Below are positions 1-10,605 of a stretch of DNA of 64,000 nt, in pieces. A program made the position numbers and the translations under genes. The notes beneath the pieces were generated by a model, which made no database searches, was not told the DNA's origin, and saw only the letters and a list, made by a program, of their open reading frames with translations. The DNA comes from Mixophyes australis (lineage: Eukaryota; Chordata; Amphibia; Anura; Limnodynastidae), in contig JAVHZZ010000005.1 of the NCBI GenBank assembly GCA_036250195.1, forward strand, positions 182,325,448-182,389,447. Reading direction: 5' to 3'. Positions within the stretch are counted from its first letter, which is position 1; each line of letters begins with the position of its first letter.

Positions 1-203
1 TTTTACCAAACATTCGCACTAACACGCATACTAATAAAATAGTACACATTAATGGTAGTTGCAACACATAGTCAGTTATGTCAAAATATAGTAGTATTTA
101 TATGTTATATTAGAGTTACATGCATATTAGTGAAATACACGGAACAGGTTGAAGGAATCATATCATGAGTGGTATCATAATAAACCTTTTTACGTATCCT
201 ACT
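1..203. other. No recognised feature
   Basis: AT-rich sequence without a convincing reading frame, RNA gene or repeat boundary. It may include the left part of the LTR-like stretch that follows, since the 5' limit of that stretch is uncertain. Confidence 0.3.
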
Positions 204-677
204 GTTTGGTTCACCCTGCGAGGGAATCGCAGGGTGCATACACAAGTTATGAATGATAGGGAATTATGAACTACTTAAGACTAAGGAATCTTGGCGGGAA
301 GAGCCGAGCATACCCCCTGGAGAGGTGACCCCCTCCTTTGGATTCCTTAGGATGAACTAGCCAATGATTGACAACCCCTTGGACCTTCCTGAGACCTGGA
401 TCAATAGATGCAAGCTATACCATCTTCATTGTGTTACTGTATTTTTGTGTGTATATAAGCAGCAGCTTCACATCTAGTGTTCAGACATCTTGTCCCCAGA
501 CTTCAGGATTGAATGACTGCACACTGGATCCAGAGCGCCTGCGATAAGTAACGGCTGTATTTATTATCACTTCGCTTGAGCATATTATTCTACTATTTGC
601 GAATAAATCTTTGTGCGTTGGAAACACAACTCGAGGTTCGACAATCGTTATTGGTTAGCGACAATACGCACATAACA
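204..677 (+). mobile_element. LTR-like sequence (possible solo LTR), uncertain ends
   Basis: The stretch has the order expected of a retroviral or Ty3-type LTR: a GC-rich small hairpin (CACCCTGCG...CGCAGGGTG), a TATA box (TATATAAG near 452), then AATAAA near 602 followed by a GT/T-rich stretch. It can be framed as TGTT at 204 and AACA ending at 677, the usual inverted ends. I could not find a matching target duplication at those ends, and no gag or pol frame is visible nearby, so a solo LTR or an unrelated promoter-bearing repeat are both possible. Only the element type is proposed. Confidence 0.4.
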
Positions 678-905
678 GTGGCCCCAATTCACATTATGCC
701 ACACTAATGCCCCCAGTTTATTGTATGCCACACATAAGTGCCCCAGTTCACATTATGCCTCACATAAGTGCCCCCAATTACTGCTATGCCACACGTAAGT
801 GCCCCAAATTCACTTTATGCCTCACATAAGTGCCCCCAATTAATGTTATGCCACGCATAAGTGTCCAAATCACTTTATGCCTCACATAAGTGCCCCCAAT
901 TAGTG
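678..905. repeat. Short tandem array, about 31-bp unit in 62-bp pairs
   Basis: Six or seven imperfect copies of a unit like CACATAAGTGCCCC plus AATTCACTTTATGC follow one another. Alternate copies are more alike (CTCACATAAG versus CACACGTAAG), giving a 62-bp higher-order period. No coding potential. Confidence 0.75.
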
Positions 906-1254
906 CCAGAACGCAGAGCGCTGCGTGCCACCCAAGGTTTACCGACCCCTGATCTATTCTTTAATGAGGACATCAGTCCCTACATGCCCAGACTTGCAGC
1001 TATATACTTGAGCTGCAGCTAACACATACCTCTACCAACAGCTGAGGTCACACCCACTTAAGAAGAGATCAGTAGGCAGCGTCCAACACTGAATCGTTCA
1101 ACAAACACAACAAAGCAATAACGTTTTTTGGGGGGGAAAAAGGTGTTTTGATATTGATGAACCTGAACCTTGTAATGCCCAAAAGCCCGCAACCTGCAAC
1201 AAAACCCCAGAACTCGAATAAAAAACAAGCCTAATTCCGCTTGTTAAAAGCGGA
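906..1254. other. No recognised feature
   Basis: Mixed-composition sequence with a short G run near 1130. No gene or bounded repeat is seen. Confidence 0.3.
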
Positions 1255-1425
1255 ATTGGTAACTATGCCTGTAAGTTGCGAGCTGGAGACTCCATGGCTT
1301 GGACTTGTTTTTCCAGCGCATCCCACAGATGCTCGATCGAATTGTGATCTGGGGAATTTGGAGGGCACATCAACACGTTTAACTCTTTGTCATGATCCTC
1401 AAATCATTATTGAACAGTATGTTAC
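1255..1425 (-). pseudogene. Tc1-like transposase fragment, C-terminal part
   Basis: Read on the minus strand, about 1380 to 1300 gives a peptide ending in SPDHNSIEHLWDALE. This matches the family motif SPDLNPIEHLWD around the third catalytic acidic residue of Tc1-like transposases. Only a short C-terminal piece survives, with no terminal inverted repeats in sight. A plus-strand open frame over the same bases (1241-1708) is an artefact of the relic. Confidence 0.75.
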
Positions 1426-1837
1426 ATATCATACTTGCTGCTGGAAACAGAGACAGAAGAATTGTTACCCATGTTTGGAGGCAGCACAGATCACCAAAGA
1501 AGAACTAAAAATGGCCACAGCAATGAATTGGCAATTGAAAGGCAATATAAGTCCCATTTTTACTGGTCAGACTGGTAAAACAAAAAATTTCCGTTTACTA
1601 GGTATTTGTGTTGTCAAAAAAAGCAATGACATTGCAAAAAGGAGCACAGCCTTAAAGTCTGCTGGTCCAAATTGTGTATACTTTTTTAAATTATATAATG
1701 TTCTTTAATTAAGCATACATTGTAACTTTAAGACTGTGGGCTCCAGTAAATGTAAATCTCTGTCACATGAGATGACTATGATATTGTTATTAAGAGGTGC
1801 ACACAATGTAATACAGCTCAGTTACTTATTGTGCAGA

Positions 1838-1988
1838 TTAAATATTGTACACATAACAAAAATCCCTGGATTCTATAAAGCGAGAAACGAAAACGAGGCC
1901 TGACCCGCTACACGCCGCCTCTTCCTGCACCATCTCCAGTCCCCCTGCGGTGACTTCCTGTGTGCTTACAGCTACCTTACAGGGGGCT
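1838..1988 (+). promoter_or_regulatory. SNRNP48: Likely SNRNP48 promoter / 5' UTR
   Basis: This stretch lies directly upstream of the SNRNP48 start codon and is more GC- and CpG-rich than its surroundings. It contains two CTTCCTG elements that could be ETS-type sites (GGAA core), common at housekeeping promoters, and a weak TATAAAG. The transcription start is not determinable from sequence alone. Confidence 0.35.
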
Positions 1989-2123
1989 ATGGAGGAGCTG
2001 GAACCTGGGAATCCTCTGTATCTGCTGCGGGAATTAAAGGACTTTACGGAGCGATGTCGGGGCCGTCTGACCGAGCTGCTGCAGGAGCTGGGCTGGGAGC
2101 AGGAGACCACAGGCGGAGAGCAG
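1989..2123 (+). CDS. SNRNP48: SNRNP48 coding exon 1
   Basis: Starts at ATG 1989 (MEELEPGNPLYLLRELKDF) and ends in phase 0 at CAG|GTCGGT. A 45-codon acidic, Leu-rich N-terminus similar in style to the family's, including a GWE motif. The assignment rests on phase match to exon 2 and on position in the gene; the sequence is weakly conserved. Confidence 0.8.
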
Positions 2124-5100
2124 GTCGGTATAATGGTGCTGGACCACAGCACAGCTTGTCGTGGGAAAGACAGGGTTCACTGTTTTGTCTAATCAAATAA
2201 GGTACAACAGACTTCCACGGTGCTGCAGTGATGAAAGATCCGGATGTGTGTTACCGTCTATTGTGTGGTTTGTTTGTTTTTACATTTTGCTACATAGCAA
2301 AATTTTTCTTATTTTAATAATTATGTTGTCAGACTGACTTACATTTCTATTAAGGACCACATTGTACATAGGGTTGAAATAATGTTTTATGTTAGGTCAT
2401 CATTACCGTTTAATAATCTTTATAAGCTAGTGGTAAATTGGCAATAGCTTTAACGTGATTTACTTGAATCATTAAATCATTCTAATTTTTGTTGCTTGCA
2501 ATATGCTTCCAATGGAGATGAGAGCTGTTTTTAATACTGTAATTGCATCTGATCAGTGGGAATACCTGCCTATTGGATAGACCCCATTGCTCATTTCATG
2601 GGTCTCTGAGGTCCCTCATCCTCCCATGTAGATATGATGTACAGTCATGTATAGTTGGTGCACTACTTTTACATAGCCAGCAATTTACTTTATGCTTATG
2701 TGATCAATGCTGGAGATTATTTATTAAGTGCACCAAACATTTTCAACAGTGCATCTGGGGTGTATACACAGACTGATCAAGGTGTAGGCTGAAATCTGAA
2801 GAGGTACATTGTAGTTATTTATTGCAAAAGTAATAGTGAAAGTGGTGGCATATTTGTATACTGTCTTTGCTACATGTAACAATGTTATGTGTAGGAAGCC
2901 TTTCATTAACCTTGCTTGGACCGTGCTGGAGGTGTCCTTTTCCACTGAATTGCAATATGGAGGTGCAAATCAGGTCTCATTAAAATACAAGGATTAAACC
3001 TAAAGGCCACCAACTCACTGCTGGTGCAAAATTAATATACTTTTGCTGTGTACAAATCTGTGCCACTCCAAACTGACTCTAAATATGCACCTTTCTTCAC
3101 CCCTTAATCTCATTAATGGAGTTTGTATGTTCTCCCATTGTTTGCGTGGGTTTCCTCCCACACTCCAAAAACATACTAGTAGGTTAATTTGCTGCTAACA
3201 AATTTACCCTAGTCTGTCTGTCTGTCTGTGTGTGTTAGGGAATTTAGACTGTAAGCTCCAATGGGGCAGGGACTGATGTTAATGAGTTCTCTCTACAGCG
3301 CTGCGGAATCGGCGGCGCTATATAAATAAATAGTGATGACGAAGGGGCAGATTAAATTGACCGCATTACTCTCAGGAGTAACGCAGTCTGCGCACTATTA
3401 CTGTTAATTAGAGATGGGCGGGTCCGGTTCTCCGAGAACCGAACCCACCCGAACTTTGGGTATCCGAGTACCGAGCTGAGCAGCTCGGTACTCTCCCGCC
3501 CATTCCGAATCCAAATCGAGGCCGAACGTCATTGTGACGTTGTCGGATCTCGGGACTCGGTTCTCGCGATACTTCAACTTTATAAATACACGCCTCCACA
3601 GCAATCCATCGCCATTTGACAGAGGGAGAGAGCAGGGTGTAGTCATAGGCTAATTAGAGCAGGGACAGAGAATACAATATTGTTCTTGCAATTGCTCTAA
3701 CCAAAATCGCTAGTGCAGAGAGGAGGATAGAGGTTTATTATTTTTTCTTCATATTTGGCACTCCCCAGCGCTTTTGGGGTGTCCCCCATAATTGTGCATT
3801 AATATTTCTGGCTGTCAAAAGTCATATCTGTCAGCAGTATCTACTAAATAATTTGTAGCACACCTCAGTGCTTTTGGGGTGTCCTCCCTAATTGTGCATT
3901 AATATTTCTGGCTGTCAAAAGTCATATCTGTCAGCAGTATCTACTAAATAATTTTTAGCACTCCTCAGTGTTTTTGGGGTGTCCTCCCTAATTGTGCATT
4001 AATATTTCTGGCTGTCAAAAGTCATATCTGTCAGCAGTATCTACTAAATAATTTTTAGCACTCCTCAGTGTTTTTGGGGTGTCCTCCCTAATTGTGCATT
4101 AATATTTCTGGCTGTCAAAAGTCATATCTGTCAGCAGTATCTACTAAATAATTTTTAGCACTCCTCAGTGTTTTTGGGGTGTCCTCCCTAATTGTGCATT
4201 AATATTTCTGGCTGTCAAAAGTCATATCTGTCAGCAGTATCTACTAAATAATTTTTAGCACTCCTCAGTGTTTTTGGGGTGTCCTCCCTAATTGTGCATT
4301 AATATTTCTGGCTGTCAAAAGTCATATCTGTCAGCAGTATCTACTAAATAATTTTTAGCACTCCTCAGTGTTTTTGGGGTGTCCTCCCTAATTGTGCATT
4401 AATATTTCTGGCTGTCAAAAGTCATATCTGTCAGCAGTATCTACTAAATAATTTTTAGCACTCCTCAGTGTTTTTGGGGTGTCCTCCCTAATTGTGCATT
4501 AATATTTCTGGCTGTCAAAAGTCATATCTGTCAGCAGTATCTACTAAATAATTTTTAGCACTCCTCAGTGTTTTTGGGGTGTCCTCCCTAATTGTGCATT
4601 AATATTTCTGGCTGTCAAAAGTCATATCTGTCAGCAGTATCTACTAAATAATTTTTAGCACTCCTCAGTGTTTTTGGGGTGTCCTCCCTAATTGTGCATT
4701 AATATTTCTGGCTGTCAAAAGTCATATCTGTCAGCAGTATCTACTAAATCATTTTTAGCACTCCTCAGTGTTTTTGGGGTGTCCTCCCTAATTGTGCATT
4801 AATATTTCTGGCTGTCAAAAGTCATATCTGTCAGCAGTATCTACTAAATAATTTTTAGCACTCCTCAGTGTTTTTGGGGTGTCCTCCCTAATTGTGCATT
4901 AATATTTCTGGCTGTCAAAAGTCATATCTGTCAGCAGTATCTACTAAATAATTTTTAGCACTCCTCAGTGTTTTTGGGGTGTCCTCCCTAATTGTGCATT
5001 AATATTTCTGGCTGTCAAAAGTCATATCTGTCAGCAGTATCTACTCAATAATTTTTAGCACTCCTCAGTGTTTTTGGGGTGTCCTCCCTAATTGTGCATT

Positions 5101-8100
5101 AATATTTCTGGCTGTCAAAAGTCATATCTGTCAGCAGTATCTACTAAATAATTTTTAGCACTCCTCAGTGTTTTTGGGGTGTCCTCCCTAATTGTGCATT
5201 AATATTTCTGGCTGTCAAAAGTCATATCTGTCAGCAGTATCTACTAAATAATTTTTAGCACTCCTCAGTGTTTTTGGGGTGTCCTCCCTAATTGTGCATT
5301 AATATTTCTGGCTGTCAAAAGTCATATCTGTCAGCAGTATCTACTCAATAATTTTTAGCACTCCTCAGTGTTTTTGGGGTGTCCTCCCTAATTGTGCATT
5401 AATATTTCTGGCTGTCAAAAGTCATATCTGTCAGCAGTATCTACTCAATAATTTTTAGCACTCCTCAGTGTTTTTGGGGTGTCCTCCCTAATTGTGCATT
5501 ATTATTTCTGGCTGTCAAAAGTCATATCTGTCAGCAGTATCTACTAAATAATTTTTAGCACTCCTCAGTGTTTTTGGGGTGTCCTCCCTAATTGTGCATT
5601 AATATTTCTGGCTGTCAAAAGTCATAACTGTCAGCAGAATCTACTAAATAATTTTTAGCACTCCCTAGTGGTTTGCGCTCAGAATGGATTCAAAGCAGTC
5701 CACATATGATCTAAATGAGCAACCAGGTTCTGTCACCAGTCCTGATGTTAGTGTTCCCAGTACGTCATCTGGCCAAGGCGATGTCAAACAACAGTGTTTT
5801 CAAATTAGTGCAAAAAACAAAAACCCAAAAAAAATTTACTGTATTGAAGCGAAAAAGAAGTGTAACTGAGCAAAAGTTAAGTGACGATAAAAAAAAAATT
5901 GCAAGCATGCCATTCTACACACGCAGTGGCAAAGAGAGAATGAGGCCTTCACCTTTGGCTATTAGTGGCAGATCCCAAAAAGTTACCCAGGCTACAATTG
6001 GTGCACAACTACTGTTACGCGTCAAAGCTGAGCTGCAAGATAACAGTGAGGCATTACAGGAGAATATTTGCTCTGATTCACAAATGACAACAATCCCTGT
6101 GGAGAGTCCATCCAACAGTGGGATGTCTAATCGTGAGCATTCTGCTGATGTGTGCCTTAATAGCCCGAGTGTAGCCGGTGATACCCAAATTGAGGATGCC
6201 ACTTTGGAATTAGAAGAGGATGAGGGGGAGATTTGTGTAGGCGACGAGGGCGCTAATGAGGATGTTGATGAGGTTGTTTGTGTAAGTCCTGCACCAGTGG
6301 CAGCAGTTCTGGCACGTGACAAGAAAAAGGCCATTGTCATGCCTGGGCATAAAACAAAAAAATCCACTTCTTATGTGTGGAATTATTTCTACCCAAATCC
6401 AGACAACAATTGTATAGCCATTTGTAGTGTATGTGAAGCCACAGTCAGTCGAGGGAGGGACCTTAACCATCTTGGAACCTCGTCTATGTTACGCCATTTA
6501 ACGAGAGTTCATGGCAAAGTGTTGGGAAAAGCTGAAAGTTCTTCCCAAAAGAATACAAGCACTCCCTCATCAGCTAAGACCCTCCGCTCACCGACATACC
6601 GACGGCTACAAAATACACCCACCACACCATCCTCATCAATATCCTCAGTAGCGCTCGGAGTTAGCCCGGCATCCCACTTAAGGCTGGATGACTCCGGCAC
6701 TATTATTGATTCCTCTGAAGAAAGCGTTAGTCCTGCTGCTGCTGTTGCTGCTGCTGGGGGTGAATCGTCATCCCAGAGGCAGGTGAATAAAATGAGCAGT
6801 CCTACATTTCAGCAATTAACTGTGAAACAATCATTTGCGAGGGGAAGCAAATATGACAGCAGTCACCCAGTCGCCAAGCGAATCACAGACGCCATGGCTG
6901 CAATGTTAGTGTTAGATCTGCGTCCAATCTCCACAATAAACGCAGCTGGTTTTTCACAGTTAATTGAGGTTTTGTGTCCGCGTTACAGAATTCCATCGCG
7001 ACACCATTTCTCCCGTAAAGCTATTCCACAACTATACCAAAAAGTGTGTAAAAATGTAGAGATTGCGCTGAAAAATGCCATTCTGCCCACTGTTCACTTA
7101 ACCACAGATATGTGGACAAGTGGAAGTGGCCAAACCAAAGACTATATGACTGTGACAGCCCACTGGGTTGGTCATTCACCTTCACCAGCAGGAACAGCAG
7201 CAGCATGTACACCACTACGTAACATTTGTCACAGGCAGGCCACTCTTTGTATCACCGGCTTCACTAACAGGCATACGGCTGACAATTTGTTACGCAAACT
7301 GAGAGATGTGATTGATGCATGGCTTATACCACTCGGACTCTCCCCAGGGTATGTCATTTCAGATAACGCCAACAATATAGTGCGAGCATTACAGCTGGGT
7401 GATTTCCAACATATTCCCTGTTTTGCTCACACCATCAACTTGGTGGTGCAGAGCTTCCTACGAAATAACCGTGAGGTGCAGGAGATGCTTTCGGTGGCCC
7501 GTAAAATTTCAGGCCATTTCAGGCATTCAGCCACAGCATGTAGGAGATTACAGCAGCTCCAAGAGCAGTTTAACTTGCCCTGCCACCAACTTAAGCAAGA
7601 GGTGGTAACTCGGTGGAATTCCACCCTGTACATGCTTCAGAGGATGGAGGAACAGCGCAAAGCCATCCAAGCATATTGCACAAGTCATGACATTGGGAAA
7701 GGAGGGGGGATGTATTTCACTCTTGCACAGTGGGGAATCCTTTCAGTGCTGTGCAAGGTGCTGAAACCATTTGAAGTTGTGACATGTGAGGTCAGTGCAG
7801 ACTCTGCTAGTTTGAGCCAAGTCATTCCTTTAATTAGACTATTGGAAAAGCAGCTTGAGAAAATGAAGGAGGAGCTGAAAGCAAGCAATTCAGCAAAGTA
7901 TGTTGGCCTTGTCGATCAAGTACTTAATTCGCTTCACAATGATCCTCGAGTTATTAAGATCTTGAACTCGGATCAGTACGTTTTGGCCACTGTGCTTGAT
8001 CCAAGGTTTAAAACCTACATTGAGTCTTTACTTGTAAATGAGCGAGATGTGAACTTTTGCAAGGAGCTATTGCTCAGCAAGTTGGCCGCTGAACTGGGCC

Positions 8101-10558
8101 TCGGCTTGACGACGTGTCCTCCTTCACTTTCTCAAGCTGTTGCTCGTAAAAAATTTAATTTCCAAAAAAGAAGCAGGGAAGACACAGGGGGCAGACCAGA
8201 ACAATTTAACATCTGGGCTGGTTTGAAGGATTTTTCAAAAAAATGTGTCACTTTGCCCATAACTCCATCCAATATGAGTATAAACATGCAAAGGATGGTG
8301 GAGGATTACTTTCAAGAGGTAGTTGATATGGAAATGTCAGACAGTCCCTTTCCTTACTGGGAAGAAAAGCAGGCCATTTGGAAACCCATGTACAAACTTG
8401 CTTTGCAATACCTAAGCTGCCCACCCTCCAGTGTGTACTCTGAACGAGTGTTCAGCACAGCAGGGAACTTAGTCAGTGATCGCCGTAGAAGGTTACTTCC
8501 CAAAAATGTGGAGAAAATGATGTTTATAAAAATGAACTACATCTTCCACGAGGAAGGCCTTCACCATCCAAGACATCCAAGCACTGACTGTTCTCTAATG
8601 GCGGATTCAAGCGGCGATGAATTGATAGTCTGTGATGATGACGTACACACTGATGAGGGTGAGGATTAAGCTGAAGATGATGCCGATAACATCTTTTTAA
8701 AACTTTCTATGTAAGTGTAGGGTGCAATCTACCCCCAAAGAGGAAAGGGACTTGTGGCATTTCCATATCACATACCATCTTGAAAGGCTGCTGTTAGGGC
8801 AATTTATCCTTAAGGGTAGGGTGTCATAGACAGAGTGACCCTAAACTGGCTTTGTCCATTTTTCATAATATTGTACAGTCTATAATGGCTGAATTTTTGG
8901 GTATTTTATACAAGTGGAGGGGGGCCTAGAGAGACAGTGACCCCAAACTGTCTTTCTCCATGTCAATTAATATTGTACAGTCTATAATGGCTGAATTTTT
9001 TAGTATTTTATACAAGTGGAGGGGGGCCTAGAGAGACAGAAACCAAACTGGCTTTCTCCATGTCAATTAATATTGTACAGTCTATAATGGCTGAATTTTT
9101 TGGTATTTTATACAAGTGGAGGGGGGCCTTGAGAGACAGAAACCAAACTGGCTTTCTCCATGTCAATTAATATTGTACAGTCTATAATGGCTGAATTTTT
9201 TGGTATTTTATACAAGTGGAGGGGGGCCTTGAGAGACAGAAACCAAACTGGCTTTCTCCATGTCAATTAATATTGTACAGTCTATAATGGCTGAATTTTT
9301 TGGTATTTTATACAAGTGGAGGGGGGCCTTGAGAGACAGAAACCAAACTGGCTTTCTCTATGTCAATTAATATTGTACAGTCTATAATGGCTGAATTTTT
9401 TGGTATTTTATACAAGTGGAGGGGGGCCTTGAGAGACAGAAACCAAACTGGCTTTCTCCATGTCAATTAATATTGTACAGTCTATAATGGCTGAATTTTT
9501 TGGTATTTTATACAAGTGGAGGGGGGCCTTGAGAGACAGAAACCAAACTGGCTTTCTCCATGTCAATTAATATTGTACAGTCTATAATGGCTGAATTTTT
9601 TGGTATTTTATACAAGTGGAGGGGGGCCTTGAGAGACAGAAACCAAACTGGCTTTCTCCATGTCAATTAATATTGTACAGTCTATAATGGCTGAATTTTT
9701 TGGTATTTTATACAAGTGGAGGGGGGCCTTGAGAGACAGAAACCAAACTGGCTTTTTCCATTTCTTTACATATTTAACTATAAGTGTAGGGTGTAATATA
9801 CATTCAAAGACGATGGCTGCATTGCCAATATGCATAGATGGAGAGGAAGACAATCTGTTTTGTGTGTAGAATAGGCCTACCAACGAAGAATTAAACTGTT
9901 TTTTTGGATGATTTATTACCTCAACAATTAGATTACTTGTCTCTAAAACAGTTGGAGCACTAAATTGGGTTAATTTAGGCCCAAAAACATGGATTTTCCC
10001 AAAAAATAGCAAAACAAAACCAAACAAAACCAAAACCAAAACCAAAACACGCAATGGAGGTTTTGCAAAACCAAAACCAAAACACGACGGTAATCCAGAT
10101 CCAAAACCGAATCCAAAACCAAAACACGGGGGTCAGTGACCATCTCTACTGTTAATACTGTCATTTTAAAACATATTTCTGCTCACAGCTTCCTGGGCTG
10201 CTAGCAAAAATCAGCATTGAAATTACCATACTAATGGTAATAATGTGCACTATTACCATAGTAATGGTAGGTCAATTGTATCTGCCCCTAATAATCTTGT
10301 TCTGCAAAAGGAAACCTTGTTTCTGCAAAGCATCAGTCCGTCCCCTCCTCTCTACTTGCGCAGTTTTCTGCTCCTCTGCAAATATCTCCATCTTGTTCAT
10401 TAAACCTTATGTGCTACAGTGGAAATCTCGATGCAAAATGAGGCATATATATACACACTCAGTAATTCCATTGCACTACTGACTAAGATTTAACATAATT
10501 ACCACCAATTTATTGCTTGTTTAAAATTCATGTACTTTTGCATGCATTCTTCAAAGCT

Positions 10559-10605
<47 letters not shown>

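Larger units (their letters stand above)
3409..10148 (+). mobile_element. Complete hAT DNA transposon, 6740 bp
   Basis: Terminal inverted repeats TAGAGATGG (3409-3417) and CCATCTCTA (10140-10148) are flanked by exact 8-bp duplications CTGTTAAT. Order inside: a left subterminal region rich in GGTTC/CCGAAC motifs, a 19-copy 100-bp array (3758-5672), the transposase frame (5684/5715-8669), a 9-copy 100-bp array (8861-9768), and a right subterminal region of (CCAAAA)n repeats (about 10005-10130). The subterminal short repeats are probable transposase-binding regions (inference). The exact TSD and the long open frame indicate a young insertion. It lies in the sense orientation within SNRNP48 intron 1 and inside an older MITE. 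Confidence 0.95.
3344..10288. mobile_element. MITE of about 197 bp, split by the hAT insertion
   Basis: Left half 3344-3408 starts GGGGCAGATTAAATTGACC. Right half 10157-10288 ends GGTCAATTGTATCTGCCCC. The two ends are imperfect inverted repeats, and the body carries repeated TTACCATA/TAATGGTAA blocks like the MITEs at 41498 and 60664. The hAT element 3409-10148 sits inside it. Excising the hAT and one target duplication leaves a compact palindromic MITE. Confidence 0.7.

Noticed and set aside
1241..1708. 155-codon plus-strand protein
   Set aside because: Its central part is the complement of a Tc1 transposase motif; the frame is a shadow of a relic.
5915..7888. Minus-strand frames opposite the hAT transposase
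   Set aside because: Shadows of a well-supported plus-strand coding frame with BED and hAT motifs.
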